Assembly (NCBI RefSeq): GCF_014647635.1
Contig: NZ_BMPO01000004.1
Span: 248,001-312,000 of the forward strand
Length of the DNA stretch: 64,000 nucleotides
Origin: Pseudomonas matsuisoli
GTDB lineage: Bacteria; Pseudomonadota; Gammaproteobacteria; Pseudomonadales; Pseudomonadaceae
Direction: 5' to 3'
The translations under genes were made by a program, and so were the position numbers. Under the pieces are notes generated by a model, which worked only from the letters and a program-made list of their open reading frames with translations, had not been told where the DNA came from and searched no databases. The number at the start of each line of letters is the position of its first letter. Within the stretch, counting starts at the first letter, position 1. Of the stretch, positions 48,502-57,847 are shown in pieces.

Positions 48502-49595
48502 CGGCTGCCGTTGCGCGCGACGAATACGAAACATGCCGGCGCCGGTGCTTCGATTGCCTGTATGCAGTCCCCGATAAGTCCGTTGCGTGGGTTTCGCGCC
48601 ATCACCAGAATCTGGTTATCCGCCTGGTTGGCCAGCAGCAAGTGATGGCCACCCGGTGCGATGGCAAACTCACGTGTTTCTCGGCCACGCGTGGGCACGC
48701 GCTGGCGCTGGTCCAATAGTCCGGTAGAGAGCTCGCATTCGAACACGTAGAGGTGGTTGTCATCGCCTCGGTTCACGACATACAGGAAGTGGCCGTCTGG
48801 ACACGCATGTAATGCGCCCGCGCCTCGCTCGCCAACAAAAGCCCGTGGCGCCAAGTCTCTGGTCTGCAACGGATGGAACTCGCCGTGGTGATGGGCCAAC
48901 GCCATGACCTGCCCGCTGAGCTCGAGCGTCAACCACGCGATTCGCCCATCGCCGCTAAACAACAGGTGCCGCGGACCGCTCCCGGGTGCGAGTTCAAGTA
49001 CGTGTTCGGCGCGCCACAGGGTTATGTCCGCTGGCGGGGGAAATGGATAGGCACGCACCTGATCGTGACCCAGATCGACCTCGAACAACCAATGCCCATC
49101 TGGGCTCAGGCACACGCAGTGCACGTGGCTGGCACGTTGGCGCTTGGTGTGGGTGCCGGGTCGAGGCGGATAAGGCGGCGTTGTGGCGCGCTGTGTCGCG
49201 CCGAGTCGGCCATCGGGGGCCAGCGTGATCAGGCTGAGCGAACCCTCGCCATCGGCAGCATAATTCGCAACGCCTAGAACCTGGCCGTCGGGTGACAGAA
49301 AACAGTAAGTGGGGTGGTCGCCGAGCGTTGGCGCGCGTGAGACGAGCGGCAGCGCGCCGGTCTCGTGCGGGATATCGAAATGGCTAACGTAACCACCGCT
49401 GGATTGGCCCTGCGAACCGCATTCGTGCACGGCGTACAGCCGCGAAGCGTCACGATTAGGTACGAGCCAGGAGGATTGTGGAGCAGCGGTTGCCGCCAGT
49501 GGGCCCGTCAGGTGGCCACTGGCGGTATCGAAATGGAAGTGCAGGATGTCGGGGCCGAAACTCCCGACGAGCACTTCATATTCCGGGCTGGCCAT
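48498..49595 (-). CDS. Lactonase-family seven-bladed beta-propeller protein
   Basis: 365 residues. The sequence has repeated blade patterns (SWLVPNRDASRLYAV, HCVCLSPDGHWLFEVDLG, FAIAPGGHHLLLANQ) of the 6-phosphogluconolactonase (Pgl/YbhE) and carboxymuconate-cyclase-like family. No signal peptide is seen. A lactone hydrolase is inferred from family alone; the substrate is unresolved. The stop overlaps that of the LysR gene. Confidence 0.85.
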   Translation of the reverse strand: MASPEYEVLVGSFGPDILHFHFDTASGHLTGPLAATAAPQSSWLVPNRDASRLYAVHECGSQGQSSGGYVSHFDIPHETGALPLVSRAPTLGDHPTYCFLSPDGQVLGVANYAADGEGSLSLITLAPDGRLGATQRATTPPYPPRPGTHTKRQRASHVHCVCLSPDGHWLFEVDLGHDQVRAYPFPPPADITLWRAEHVLELAPGSGPRHLLFSGDGRIAWLTLELSGQVMALAHHHGEFHPLQTRDLAPRAFVGERGAGALHACPDGHFLYVVNRGDDNHLYVFECELSTGLLDQRQRVPTRGRETREFAIAPGGHHLLLANQADNQILVMARNPRNGLIGDCIQAIEAPAPACFVFVARNGSR

Positions 49596-49602
49596 CCCTG
49601 CA

Positions 49603-49920
49603 TCAGCGGCGGCTGATCAACCAACCGACGACGGCAGCGACGCCCAGGCCGATCACCGCTGTGGATAGCGGATGTTCGCGCACATTTTCGCAAGCGACAC
49701 GTCCGGCTTTGCGCGTCTTGCGCGAGATGTCGGCATAGCGGTCTTCGAAGTCCGCGTTGTGCCAGAGGCGTTCGACACGGTCACGTAGGCTGTCGTAGCG
49801 GTCGTGGGACTCGCTCGCGGCGGTGTCTTTCAGCTTGTCGAGGGCGCGCGTAAGGCTATCGATTTCGCGCTGGATTTCATCGCGGGTGGCACTGGCGTAG
49901 CTCGAGACGGATCTGCTCAT
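49603..49920 (-). CDS. DUF883/ElaB-type small membrane-anchored protein
   Basis: 105 residues. An amphipathic helical N-terminal part (DEIQREIDSLTRALDKL) is followed by one C-terminal hydrophobic helix (LSTAVIGLGVAAVVGWLISRR), the YqjD/ElaB pattern; relatives bind ribosomes at the inner membrane in stationary phase. Start chosen at 49920 (MSRSVSSYASATRD); a longer frame to 49992 lacks support. It is just 7 bases upstream of the lactonase-like gene on the same strand. Confidence 0.82.
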   Translation of the reverse strand: MSRSVSSYASATRDEIQREIDSLTRALDKLKDTAASESHDRYDSLRDRVERLWHNADFEDRYADISRKTRKAGRVACENVREHPLSTAVIGLGVAAVVGWLISRR

Positions 49921-50053
49921 GGAAGTTTCTCCCGGTTGAGTGGCACATATGGGTGTGACCACAGGGCAACGCAGACGTGCGCCGCATGACATCCATTGCG
50001 TTCAGTCGCGCTATGATTCGCGCCCTCGAAAACCGGCACGAGCTTCCCGTCCA

Positions 50054-50905
50054 ATGCGTTATCTACTCGTCGTTACAGTGCTCTGGGCATTTTCTTTCAG
50101 CCTGATCGGCGAATACCTTGCGGGCCGTGTGGACAGTGACTTCGCGGTACTGATGCGGGTTGCCATCGCTGCCGTTGTTTTTGCGCCGTTCACCCTATGG
50201 CGAGGCCTGCCGCGCCCGCTGCTGTTTGGGTTCTGGATCGCCGGCGCGCTGCAATTCGGTGTGACGTATCTTTGCCTCTACCGCAGTTTTACCGTACTGA
50301 CCGTCCCGGAAGTGCTGCTCTTCACCGTGCTTACGCCCCTCTACGTCACGCTCCTGGATGACCTGCTGGCACGGCGCTTCAACCCATGGGCGCTGGTTGC
50401 GGCATTGGTCGCCGTGGGCGGCGGGGTCATCATTCGCTTCGATCGCCTCGAAGGTGAATACCTGATCGGCTTTTTGCTCTTGCAACTCGCCAACGCAACG
50501 TTCGCCGCGGGACAGGTACTGTGCCGTCGGCTGTTATTGAAATACCCAGTGGATGTGCCCCTGCATCGATTCTTCGGGCATTTCTTCCTCGGTGCCCTGC
50601 TTCTGGCACTGCCCTCCTTTCTGCTTTTCGGCGATACGAGCAAGTTGCCGTCGACTGCCGTGCAGTGGGGTGTATTGGCCTGGATGGGTTTGTTCGCCAC
50701 GGCGCTGGGTATGTACTGGTGGGTCAAGGGCAGCGTGCAGGTGAACGCGGGTACGTTAGCCGTCCTGAACGAGTTACACGTACCGGCCGGTTTGGTCGTC
50801 AACCTGCTGATCTGGAATCGTGACGCGGACCTGCCCCGGCTCGCTGCGGGAGGCGCCGTGATCCTCGCGTCGCTATGGCTGAGCCGCCTTGGCCGTGCGC
50901 GTTAG
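50054..50905 (+). CDS. EamA-family (DMT) transporter
   Basis: 283 residues and about ten membrane segments in two EamA halves (for example FSLIGEYLAGRVDSDFAV and TFAAGQVLCRR). The first methionine that begins in the membrane domain is 50054 (MRYLLVVTVLWAFSFSL); the frame runs up to 49940 with a hydrophilic extension that is not family-like. Such proteins export amino acids or other metabolites; here the substrate is unknown. It stands alone between the DUF883 gene and pbpG. Confidence 0.86.
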   Translation: MRYLLVVTVLWAFSFSLIGEYLAGRVDSDFAVLMRVAIAAVVFAPFTLWRGLPRPLLFGFWIAGALQFGVTYLCLYRSFTVLTVPEVLLFTVLTPLYVTLLDDLLARRFNPWALVAALVAVGGGVIIRFDRLEGEYLIGFLLLQLANATFAAGQVLCRRLLLKYPVDVPLHRFFGHFFLGALLLALPSFLLFGDTSKLPSTAVQWGVLAWMGLFATALGMYWWVKGSVQVNAGTLAVLNELHVPAGLVVNLLIWNRDADLPRLAAGGAVILASLWLSRLGRAR

Positions 50906-51122
50906 GTCTGAGCCATTCATCGGGTTCGCCTACGACCGCTTGACTGATGCTTAGATAAAACCTTCACTTCCACCCGCAACTCGCTGTTTTTAAATACGGT
51001 GCAGAAGGAAAAAAGAGCGTGCGACCCCGCTGTGCAGCGTTTGGTCTCGCGCCTATACTGCGCCGGCCGGCAGGGACCGCCTGACATCAACTCTTCATCT
51101 CGTTCAGCGGACCAACATAAAC

Positions 51123-52046
51123 ATGAATCTTCGTCGCCCATTAGCTGGCCTTGCGCTGGCTTGCCTGGCATTCGTCTCGCCCGTCCAGGCCAAGGAAATC
51201 ACGGTCAATCCGCAGCAGGAGCTGGCATCCGGCAGCGCTCTGCTCGTCGACATGAACACCAACAAGGTGCTCTATTCCAGTAATCCCGACGTCCAGGTGC
51301 CTATCGCCTCCGTCACCAAGCTGATGACGGCTGTGGTGCTGCTGGATGCCAAACAATCCATGTCGGAGAAGATTCCCGTAGTGATCAAGCACAACCCTGA
51401 CATGCAGGGTGTGTATTCCCGTGTGCGCCTGGGCAGTGAGGTCAGTCGTCACGACATGCTGCTGATGACGCTGATGTCGTCGGAAAACCGCGCCGCCACA
51501 AGTCTTGCGGAGAATTATCCGGGTGGCATGAAGGCGTTCGTCGCGGCCATGAACGCCAAGGCCAAGGCGCTGGGCATGACCCGCACGCGCTATGTGGAGC
51601 CCACGGGGCTGTCCGAGAAGAACGTTTCGACGGCGAATGACCTCGTCAAACTGCTCAAAGCGACCAAGCAATACCCCATGATCGAAGAGCTGAGCGCGAC
51701 GCCGTCCAAGGCCATCGCATTCGGCAAGCCGGCGTATTCGCTGCAATTCAACAATACGAACCGCCTGACCCGTAATTCCGGTTGGGACATCGAACTCACC
51801 AAGACCGGCTTTACCAATGCGGCGGGCCATTGCCTGGTAATGCGCACGCGCATGGCCGGTAAGCCGGTGGCGTTCGTGGTGTTGGATTCCTACGGCAAGC
51901 TGACCCACATCGCCGATGCGACTCGCCTGCGCAAGTGGCTGGAGACGGGCAAGGTCAGCCAGGTCCCGGCAGCAGCATTGAGCTATAAGCAACAACGCCT
52001 CGCGGCGCGCCAAGGCGGCACCATGCAGGCCCAGGCGACGCGCTGA
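51123..52046 (+). CDS. pbpG: D-alanyl-D-alanine endopeptidase (PBP7)
   Basis: 307 residues. A signal peptide ends near residue 23 (VQA-K). The serine-transpeptidase-fold motifs are SVTK (Ser63-Lys66), SEN (120-122, the SxN motif) and KTG in [12 protein letters not shown]. It is a periplasmic low-molecular-weight penicillin-binding endopeptidase that cleaves D-Ala-mDAP cross-links. ATG 51123 lies 217 bases after the EamA gene. A strong terminator follows. Confidence 0.95.
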   Translation: MNLRRPLAGLALACLAFVSPVQAKEITVNPQQELASGSALLVDMNTNKVLYSSNPDVQVPIASVTKLMTAVVLLDAKQSMSEKIPVVIKHNPDMQGVYSRVRLGSEVSRHDMLLMTLMSSENRAATSLAENYPGGMKAFVAAMNAKAKALGMTRTRYVEPTGLSEKNVSTANDLVKLLKATKQYPMIEELSATPSKAIAFGKPAYSLQFNNTNRLTRNSGWDIELTKTGFTNAAGHCLVMRTRMAGKPVAFVVLDSYGKLTHIADATRLRKWLETGKVSQVPAAALSYKQQRLAARQGGTMQAQATR

Positions 52047-52079
52047 GCCGCTCGTAGTACGACTGAATTTCCATTTTTG

Positions 52080-52113
52080 CGCCACAGTGCCTTCGGGCAG
52101 GTGGCGTTTTTTT
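52080..52113 (+). terminator. Rho-independent terminator of pbpG
   Basis: CGCCAC and GTGGCG form the outer stem with an inner TGCC-TTCG-GGCA tetraloop hairpin, followed by seven T residues. It lies 34 bases after the pbpG stop. Confidence 0.9.
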
Positions 52114-52153
52114 ATGGGGAGCGTTTGGGAGGCCTAAGTTCGCCGAGGTCCAT

Positions 52154-52177
52154 GTAGGAGTGGCCTTGGCCGCGAAG
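52154..52177 (+). repeat. REP-like element, single
   Basis: GTAGGAGTGGCCTTGGCCGC resembles the Pseudomonas REP unit that begins GTAGGAGC and contains a short internal inverted repeat (GGCC-TT-GGCC). It lies in the gap between pbpG and the GFA gene. Confidence 0.6.
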
Positions 52178-52200
52178 CGTCACATGGCTAAACCGCGTCC

Positions 52201-52605
52201 CTACAACGATTCCCGTTGCTCCTCGGGTAGGTGCGTATCCAGACGCAGCCAAGGCAGGCGGCTATCCGTCCAGATATGGCGCTCGGCGGGCGCCGTTTCG
52301 GGGTGGTCAAGGCTGCCGATGGTGACGTCGATGGTGCCGGGCGCGAGGGCGGTGAACAAGGCAAGTTGGGCGCCGCATCCGGGGCAGAAGTAGCGGGTGC
52401 AGGTCGATGACGAGAGGTATTCAGCGGGTGGATTCGCGGTCCATGCGAAGGCCAACTTATCGACCGTGATCCAGGTTACAACGATACCGCCGCTGGTGCG
52501 CCGGCAGATCGAGCAGTGGCAGTGGGCGATATCGGTTAGCGGGCCAGTGAAGGAGTAGCGCGTGCGCCCGCAGTGGCAGCCGCCGGCGTGGGTCGTGTCT
52601 GTCAT
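52201..52605 (-). CDS. GFA-family (glutathione-dependent formaldehyde-activating-like) protein
   Basis: 134 residues, cytoplasmic. The zinc ligands are visible: GGCHCGRTRY, HCHCSICRRTSGG and FCPGCGAQL. This is the GFA/CENP-V fold; despite the name, the enzymatic role of most members is unproven. It faces polA across the repeat-containing 337-base gap. Substrate unknown. Confidence 0.88.
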   Translation of the reverse strand: MTDTTHAGGCHCGRTRYSFTGPLTDIAHCHCSICRRTSGGIVVTWITVDKLAFAWTANPPAEYLSSSTCTRYFCPGCGAQLALFTALAPGTIDVTIGSLDHPETAPAERHIWTDSRLPWLRLDTHLPEEQRESL

Positions 52606-52668
52606 GCGGTGTCTCCAAGCGAGTGGTAGGGCTCGTACGTGTTAGGCGCAGACCGAGTGGAGCCGCGC

Positions 52669-52902
52669 GCTAAAGCCGCCCCTACAGTAGAGCGAGGTGG
52701 AAGCCCTTACGCATAACCCTGTAGGGGCGACTTTAGTCGCCTAGGCTGTAACCGGACAGATCAAGCCATCCACCCTACGGGTTTTGTGTGTGTCGCAGGT
52801 CGTAAGTCGCGATGTGTCGCCGGCCGTGCTTTGGCGACTAAAGTCGCCCCTACAGGGGAGCAAGCCGTTCGCTCGATGTCTGTAGGGGCGACTTCAGTCG
52901 CC
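52669..52902. repeat. Four inverted copies of a REP-like repeat in the polA-GFA gap
   Basis: The gap 52606-52942 has no gene. It has four copies of a unit containing GGGGCGACTTTAGTCGCC: minus at 52669-52687 (partial, one variant), plus at 52719-52741, minus at 52833-52855 and plus at 52880-52902 (one substitution). They form two inverted pairs, and each full copy has its own internal palindrome GCGACT..AGTCGC. The arrangement resembles a clustered REP or BIME-like element. The copies are different from the GTAGGAGC family nearby. Confidence 0.75.
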
Positions 52903-52942
52903 AGGGCTGCGCCACAACGTCTCCGTCTGGACCCGACGGGCC

Positions 52943-55684
52943 TTAGTGCGCCTCGTCCCAATTCAAACCCACCCCCGCCTCGACCAAAAGCGGCACGTCC
53001 AGATCAGCGGCGCTGCCCATCAGCGGGCAAAGCTTCGCCTTGACCTCGTCCACCTGGTCTTCCTTCACCTCGAGCACGAGTTCGTCGTGCACCTGCAGGA
53101 TGATCTTTGCGTCCAGTTTCGAACCGGTCAGCCAGTCATCTACCTTCACCATCGCGTGTTTGATGATGTCCGCCGCGGTGCCCTGCATCGGCGCGTTGAT
53201 CGCCGTTCGTTCGGCGGCTTTGCGCATGGCGCCGTTCTTGGAATTGATCTCCGGCAGGTACAGGCGGCGGCCAAAGATCGTTTCGACGAAGCCCTGCTCC
53301 GCCGCTTGCGCGCGGGTGCGCTCCATATAAGCGAGTACGCCGGGATAACGCGCGAAGTAGCGATCAATGTATGCCTGAGCTTCCGCACGGCCCACGCCGA
53401 TCTGTTTAGCCAAGCCGAACGCGCTCATGCCATAGATGAGACCGAAGTTGATGGCCTTCGCGCGGCGGCGCTGCTCGTTGCTCACCTCTTCCAGTGATAC
53501 GCCCATGACTTCCGCCGCCGTTGCGCGGTGGATGTCGAGGTCGTTCTGGAAGGCGTGTAGCAGGCTTTCGTCCTGCGCGAGGTGCGCCATGATGCGCAGC
53601 TCGATCTGCGAGTAGTCCGCCGCCAGCAGTTTGTAGCCTTTGGGCGCAACGAATGCCTGGCGAATACGACGGCCTTCGGCGGTGCGGATCGGAATGTTTT
53701 GCAGGTTAGGGTCGCTTGAGGACAGTCGCCCGGTCGCCGTCACGGCCTGATGGTAGGAAGTATGAATACGGCCCGTGAGTGGGTTGATCTGCCCTGGCAG
53801 CTTGTCGGTGTAGGTGCTCTTGAGCTTGCTCATCGAGCGGTGCTGCATGATGACCTTCGGCAGCGGATAGTCCTGATCCGCCAACTCCTGCAACACGGCC
53901 TCAGCCGTAGACGGCTGGCCGGACGCGGTCTTGGAAATCACCGGCAGGCCGAGCTTCACGAAGAGGATCTCGCCAAGCTGCTTCGGTGACCCGAGGTTGA
54001 ATTCCTGGCCGGCCAGTTCGAAGGCTTCGCGCTCCAGCGCAACCATCTTCTCGCCCAGCTCCTTGCTCTGGATGCCGAGCAGATTCTTGTCGACGAAGGC
54101 GCCGTTGCGCTCGATGCGCGCAAGCACCGGCACCAACGGTATTTCGATGTCGGTGAGGACGCTCAATACGCTTGGCGTGGTGTCGAGTTTTTCCTTCAAC
54201 ACCTTGTGCAGGCGCAGGGTGACGTCGGCATCTTCAGCGGCATAGGGGCCGGCCTGCTCGATGGCGATCTGATCGAACGTGAGCTGCTTGGCGCCCTTGC
54301 CGGCGATGTCTTCGAAGCGGATGGTGCTGTGACCGAGGTACTTCAGCGCCAGGCTATCCATGTCGTGACGGGTCGCGGTGGAATCCAGCACGTAGGATTC
54401 GAGCATCGTGTCGAACGCGATGCCCTGCAGGTCGATGCCGTAACGGGTCAGCACGTTGAGGTCGTACTTGCCGTGCTGCATGACCTTCACTTTCTTCGGG
54501 TCTTCCAGCAGCGGCTTGAGCGCCGCGAGCACAGCGTCCATGTCCAATTGCCCTGGCACGCCCATGTAGCTGTGGGCAAGCGGGACGTAGGCCGCTTCCA
54601 TCGGGGTGACGGCAAAGGACACGCCGACCAGCTGCGCTTGCTGGGCATCGATGCTGGTGGTTTCCGTGTCGAAGGCGAACAGGTCCGCAGCCTTCAGTTT
54701 TTCCAGCCAAGAATCGAACTGCGACTGTTCGAGGACCGTTTCGTAATGCGCTTCGCCGTGGCATTCGTCGGCTTCGGTCGCTGGCAGGGGTTCGCCGGAT
54801 TCCTTGGCTTCGCGCAGCAGATCGTCGAGCCAGTTCTTGAATTCCGCCTCTTTGTACAGTGCAATCAGCGCTTCGCGGTGCGGTTCACCAGGCATCAAGG
54901 TGTCGGCATCGACGTCCATCGGCACGTCCAGCTTGATGGTCGCAAGCTGGTACGACATGTAGGCCGCTTCGCGATGCTCGTCGAGTTTAGCTGCAAGACT
55001 CTTGGCGCCGCGGATCGGCAGCTCCGCGACCTTGTCGAGATTGGCATAAAGCCCTTCGATGCCGCCCGGGATGCCATTGAGCAGGCCGCAGGCGGTCTTC
55101 TCGCCCACGCCGGGAACGCCGGGAATGTTGTCCACCTTGTCGCCCATGAGCGCGAGGAAGTCGATGATCAGCTCCGGACCGACGCCAAACTTGTTCTTAA
55201 CGCCTTCTACGTCATAGACGCTGCCGGTCATGGTGTTGACCAAGGTCACATGCGGGCAGACGAGCTGCGCCATGTCCTTGTCGCCCGTTGAAATCACCAC
55301 ATCGCGGCCGCCATTGGCGCATGCACGTGCCAGAGTACCGATGACGTCATCGGCCTCGACGCCTTCGATGTTCAGCAGTGGCAGGCCCAGCGCACGAATG
55401 GTGGCGTGCAGTGGCTCGACCTGCGAACGCAGGTCATCGGGCATCGGCGGGCGGTGCGCCTTGTAGTTCTCGAACAGTTCGTCGCGAAAGGTCTTGCCCT
55501 TGGCGTCGAACACCACGGCGAAGGGGCTGTCCGGATACTGGCGACGCAGGCTCAGCAGCATGTTGATCACGCCCTTCACGGCCCCGGTCGGCTTGCCGGT
55601 AGAGGTCGTCAGGGGTGGCAGCGCATGGAAGGCGCGGTACAGGTAGGAGGAACCGTCCACCAGGACGAGGGGCGTCTGACTCAT
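52943..55684 (-). CDS. polA: DNA polymerase I
   Basis: 913 residues from the ATG at 55684. The N-terminal 5'-3' exonuclease (VDGSSYLYRAFHAL) is followed by the 3'-5' exonuclease (FAFDTETTS) and the family A polymerase with ADYSQIELRIMAH (motif A), RRRAKAINFGLIYGMSAFGLA (motif B, finger) and VHDELVLE (motif C). It processes Okazaki fragments and repair patches. The start extends upstream to 55759 in frame, but without a family-like extension. It diverges from the DUF2782-type gene. Confidence 0.98.
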   Translation of the reverse strand: MSQTPLVLVDGSSYLYRAFHALPPLTTSTGKPTGAVKGVINMLLSLRRQYPDSPFAVVFDAKGKTFRDELFENYKAHRPPMPDDLRSQVEPLHATIRALGLPLLNIEGVEADDVIGTLARACANGGRDVVISTGDKDMAQLVCPHVTLVNTMTGSVYDVEGVKNKFGVGPELIIDFLALMGDKVDNIPGVPGVGEKTACGLLNGIPGGIEGLYANLDKVAELPIRGAKSLAAKLDEHREAAYMSYQLATIKLDVPMDVDADTLMPGEPHREALIALYKEAEFKNWLDDLLREAKESGEPLPATEADECHGEAHYETVLEQSQFDSWLEKLKAADLFAFDTETTSIDAQQAQLVGVSFAVTPMEAAYVPLAHSYMGVPGQLDMDAVLAALKPLLEDPKKVKVMQHGKYDLNVLTRYGIDLQGIAFDTMLESYVLDSTATRHDMDSLALKYLGHSTIRFEDIAGKGAKQLTFDQIAIEQAGPYAAEDADVTLRLHKVLKEKLDTTPSVLSVLTDIEIPLVPVLARIERNGAFVDKNLLGIQSKELGEKMVALEREAFELAGQEFNLGSPKQLGEILFVKLGLPVISKTASGQPSTAEAVLQELADQDYPLPKVIMQHRSMSKLKSTYTDKLPGQINPLTGRIHTSYHQAVTATGRLSSSDPNLQNIPIRTAEGRRIRQAFVAPKGYKLLAADYSQIELRIMAHLAQDESLLHAFQNDLDIHRATAAEVMGVSLEEVSNEQRRRAKAINFGLIYGMSAFGLAKQIGVGRAEAQAYIDRYFARYPGVLAYMERTRAQAAEQGFVETIFGRRLYLPEINSKNGAMRKAAERTAINAPMQGTAADIIKHAMVKVDDWLTGSKLDAKIILQVHDELVLEVKEDQVDEVKAKLCPLMGSAADLDVPLLVEAGVGLNWDEAH

Positions 55685-55757
55685 GCTTGGATCAACCTTA
55701 TTTCGCGGGCCGGAGGTAGAATGCGCGCATCTTTGAATTCGAAGGGCCAAGGTTATC

Positions 55758-56042
55758 ATGCGAACCCTGCCATACCTCTTGCTGACCGGGCTCGTGCTGG
55801 CGGGTTCGCTGCCTGCGATGGCCGCTGATACGGCGCCCTCCGATGAGCCGGACGTGATGACCTATCGCGACGGTGACAACACCATCGAGGAATACCGCAC
55901 CAAGGGTTACCTCCGCGCCGTTCGGGTGATCCCCGCGCATGGCAAGCCGTACTCACTCGTCCGGTCCGACGGCGACAGCAATTTCGTTCGCGCCGACGCC
56001 CCGAATATGCGCATCCCCTCGTGGGAACTCCTCAGCTGGTAA
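55758..56042 (+). CDS. Small secreted DUF2782-type protein
   Basis: 94 residues. The signal peptide is MRTLPYLLLTGLVLAGSLPA with the cleavage near AMA-A (23). The mature part DVMTYRDGDNTIEEYRTKGYLR and KPYSLVRSDGD resembles the conserved DUF2782 protein that adjoins polA in Pseudomonas. Function unknown. It is 12 bases upstream of thrB and probably cotranscribed with it. Confidence 0.85.
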   Translation: MRTLPYLLLTGLVLAGSLPAMAADTAPSDEPDVMTYRDGDNTIEEYRTKGYLRAVRVIPAHGKPYSLVRSDGDSNFVRADAPNMRIPSWELLSW

Positions 56043-56054
56043 GGCCTTTCTTTC

Positions 56055-57005
56055 ATGTCCGTATTCACGCCGCTCGAGCGTCATGACCTCGATACCTTTC
56101 TCGCCGACTATGCGCTCGGTCGCCTTCGCGACTACAAGGGCATCGCCGAAGGCAGCGAGAACACCAATTTCTTCGTCAGCCTGGAAGGCGGCGAACATGT
56201 GCTGACGCTCGTGGAGCGTGGCCCGGCGCAGGACCTGCCCTTCTTCATTGAGCTGCTGGACGTGCTGCACGAAGCCGATTTGCCGGTGCCCTACGCCATC
56301 CGTGATGGGCAGGATCGTGCCTTGCGCGAGCTCAAGGGCAAGCCGGCGCTGTTGCAGCCGCGCCTCGATGGAAAGCACATCCGCGAGCCGAATCCGCACC
56401 ATTGCGCGGAAGTTGGGGCGCTGCTTGGGCGCATTCATCTGGCAACGCGTGAGCGGATCATCGAGCGCAAGAGTGATCGTGGGCTGGATTGGATGCTTGC
56501 CGAAGGGCCTGCGCAGGTGTCGCGTTTGTCTGAGGCCGAGCAGACGACGCTGAATGCGGCGCTCGAAGAGATCGCTGCGCACAAGGACGCGATCCGCGCC
56601 CTGCCCCGCGCCAACCTGCATGCGGATTTGTTCCGCGATAACGTCATGTTCGATGGCCCGCATCTGTCCGGTGTGATCGATTTCTACAACGCCTGCTCCG
56701 GGCCGATGCTGTATGACCTGGCGATCACCTTCAATGACTGGTGCTCGGACGAAAGCGGCGCGATCGATGAAGCCCGCGGCCGTGCGCTGTTGGCGGGTTA
56801 CGCGGCCCAGCGCCGTCTGACGCCAATCGAAGCGAAGCTCTGGCCGACGCTGCTACGCGTGGCGTGCGTGCGGTTTTGGCTGTCCCGCGCCATCGCCGCC
56901 CAGGCGTTCGCCGGGCAGGATGTGCTGATTCATGATCCGAGTGAATTTCAGCGGCGGTTGGCGCATCGGCAGACGGTCTTCCTGGAATTACCGATCGCAC
57001 TCTAG
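56055..57005 (+). CDS. thrB: Homoserine kinase (APH-like, type II)
   Basis: 316 residues. The protein-kinase-like fold is shown by ENTNFFV near residue 36, the catalytic NLHADLFRDNVMFDG and the DFG-like GVIDFYNACSG. This is the aminoglycoside-phosphotransferase-type homoserine kinase used by Pseudomonas. It phosphorylates homoserine in threonine synthesis. The position after polA matches P. aeruginosa. Confidence 0.95.
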   Translation: MSVFTPLERHDLDTFLADYALGRLRDYKGIAEGSENTNFFVSLEGGEHVLTLVERGPAQDLPFFIELLDVLHEADLPVPYAIRDGQDRALRELKGKPALLQPRLDGKHIREPNPHHCAEVGALLGRIHLATRERIIERKSDRGLDWMLAEGPAQVSRLSEAEQTTLNAALEEIAAHKDAIRALPRANLHADLFRDNVMFDGPHLSGVIDFYNACSGPMLYDLAITFNDWCSDESGAIDEARGRALLAGYAAQRRLTPIEAKLWPTLLRVACVRFWLSRAIAAQAFAGQDVLIHDPSEFQRRLAHRQTVFLELPIAL

Positions 57006-57013
57006 GGCTTTTT

Positions 57014-57114
57014 GTAGGAGCCAGGCGGGCGGCGAGCCCTTGCTGGCGATTGCGTCCTATCAATCACCGAAGAGCGTCTAGTTGATCGCTGATCGCCAGC
57101 AAGCTGGCTCCTAC
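57014..57114. repeat. REP-like inverted pair between thrB and nrdJb
   Basis: GTAGGAGCCAGGCGGGCGGC and its partner ending GCTGGCTCCTAC (57092-57114) face each other. It is one pair of the GTAGGAGC family, in the gap between convergent genes where it may help transcription termination. No gene in 57006-57135. Confidence 0.75.
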
Positions 57115-57135
57115 AAAGGCGGCGTTGTTAGGACC

Positions 57136-57834
57136 TCACCCGCACTTCGAATACCCACAATTCAGACAGGTTGCGCAGCCATCCATCTGCACGACGGCCT
57201 GGGTGCTGCATTTGCCGCAGACCTGGGCGCCAGGTGGAAAGCCGTCGCCCGGTTCCAGGGTGGAGCCACCTTGGGCGGCTTCATAGGCGGCGCGTTTCTC
57301 GGCGAGATAGCGCTTCTGGTCCTCGTCCAACGCATGGCCTTCTAGCAAGCCAATGGTGATGAGGTGTCGCTCCAGTACCGCACCGATCTCGGCGACGATG
57401 GATGGCATGTAGATGCCGCCCTTTTTCAGGTAGCCGCCACGGGGATCGAAGACCGCCTTGAGCTCTTCCACCAGGAAGGTGCAATCGCCGCCCTTGCGGA
57501 AGACGGCGGACATGATCCGGGTGAGCGCGACGATCCACTGGAAGTGATCCATGTTCTTCGAGTTGATGAAGATCTCGAACGGCCGCCGTTGTTCGTGCGG
57601 TGTGCCGGCGTTGAGCACCACGTCGTTGACGGTGACGTAGAGCGCGTGCTCGAACAGCGGTGACTTGATCTTGTAGGTCGCGCCGATGAGCGTTTCCGGA
57701 CGCTCCAGCGCCTCGTTCATCTGTACGGGCGCGGCGGCGAGTTCCTCCGCGGCGGCACTGGCTGTGCTGCGCTCCAGCGTCGGGTCGACGACCTTGAAGC
57801 CTTTGATGCGTTGGTCGATCTTGACGGTAGTCAT
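57136..57834 (-). CDS. nrdJb: Class II ribonucleotide reductase small component (NrdJb)
   Basis: 232 residues from the ATG at 57834 (MTTVKIDQRIKGFKVV). A TSCPD-like central part is followed by a C-terminal cluster of Cys: CGKCSTQAVVQMDGCATC and CGYSKCG, a probable zinc-ribbon or redox-active tail. In Pseudomonas the adenosylcobalamin-dependent reductase is split into nrdJa and nrdJb, and this is the smaller half. The start of the open frame lies at 57882 but overlaps nrdJa. Confidence 0.9.
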   Translation of the reverse strand: MTTVKIDQRIKGFKVVDPTLERSTASAAAEELAAAPVQMNEALERPETLIGATYKIKSPLFEHALYVTVNDVVLNAGTPHEQRRPFEIFINSKNMDHFQWIVALTRIMSAVFRKGGDCTFLVEELKAVFDPRGGYLKKGGIYMPSIVAEIGAVLERHLITIGLLEGHALDEDQKRYLAEKRAAYEAAQGGSTLEPGDGFPPGAQVCGKCSTQAVVQMDGCATCLNCGYSKCG

Positions 57835-57847
57835 GGGTGGCGGCTCC

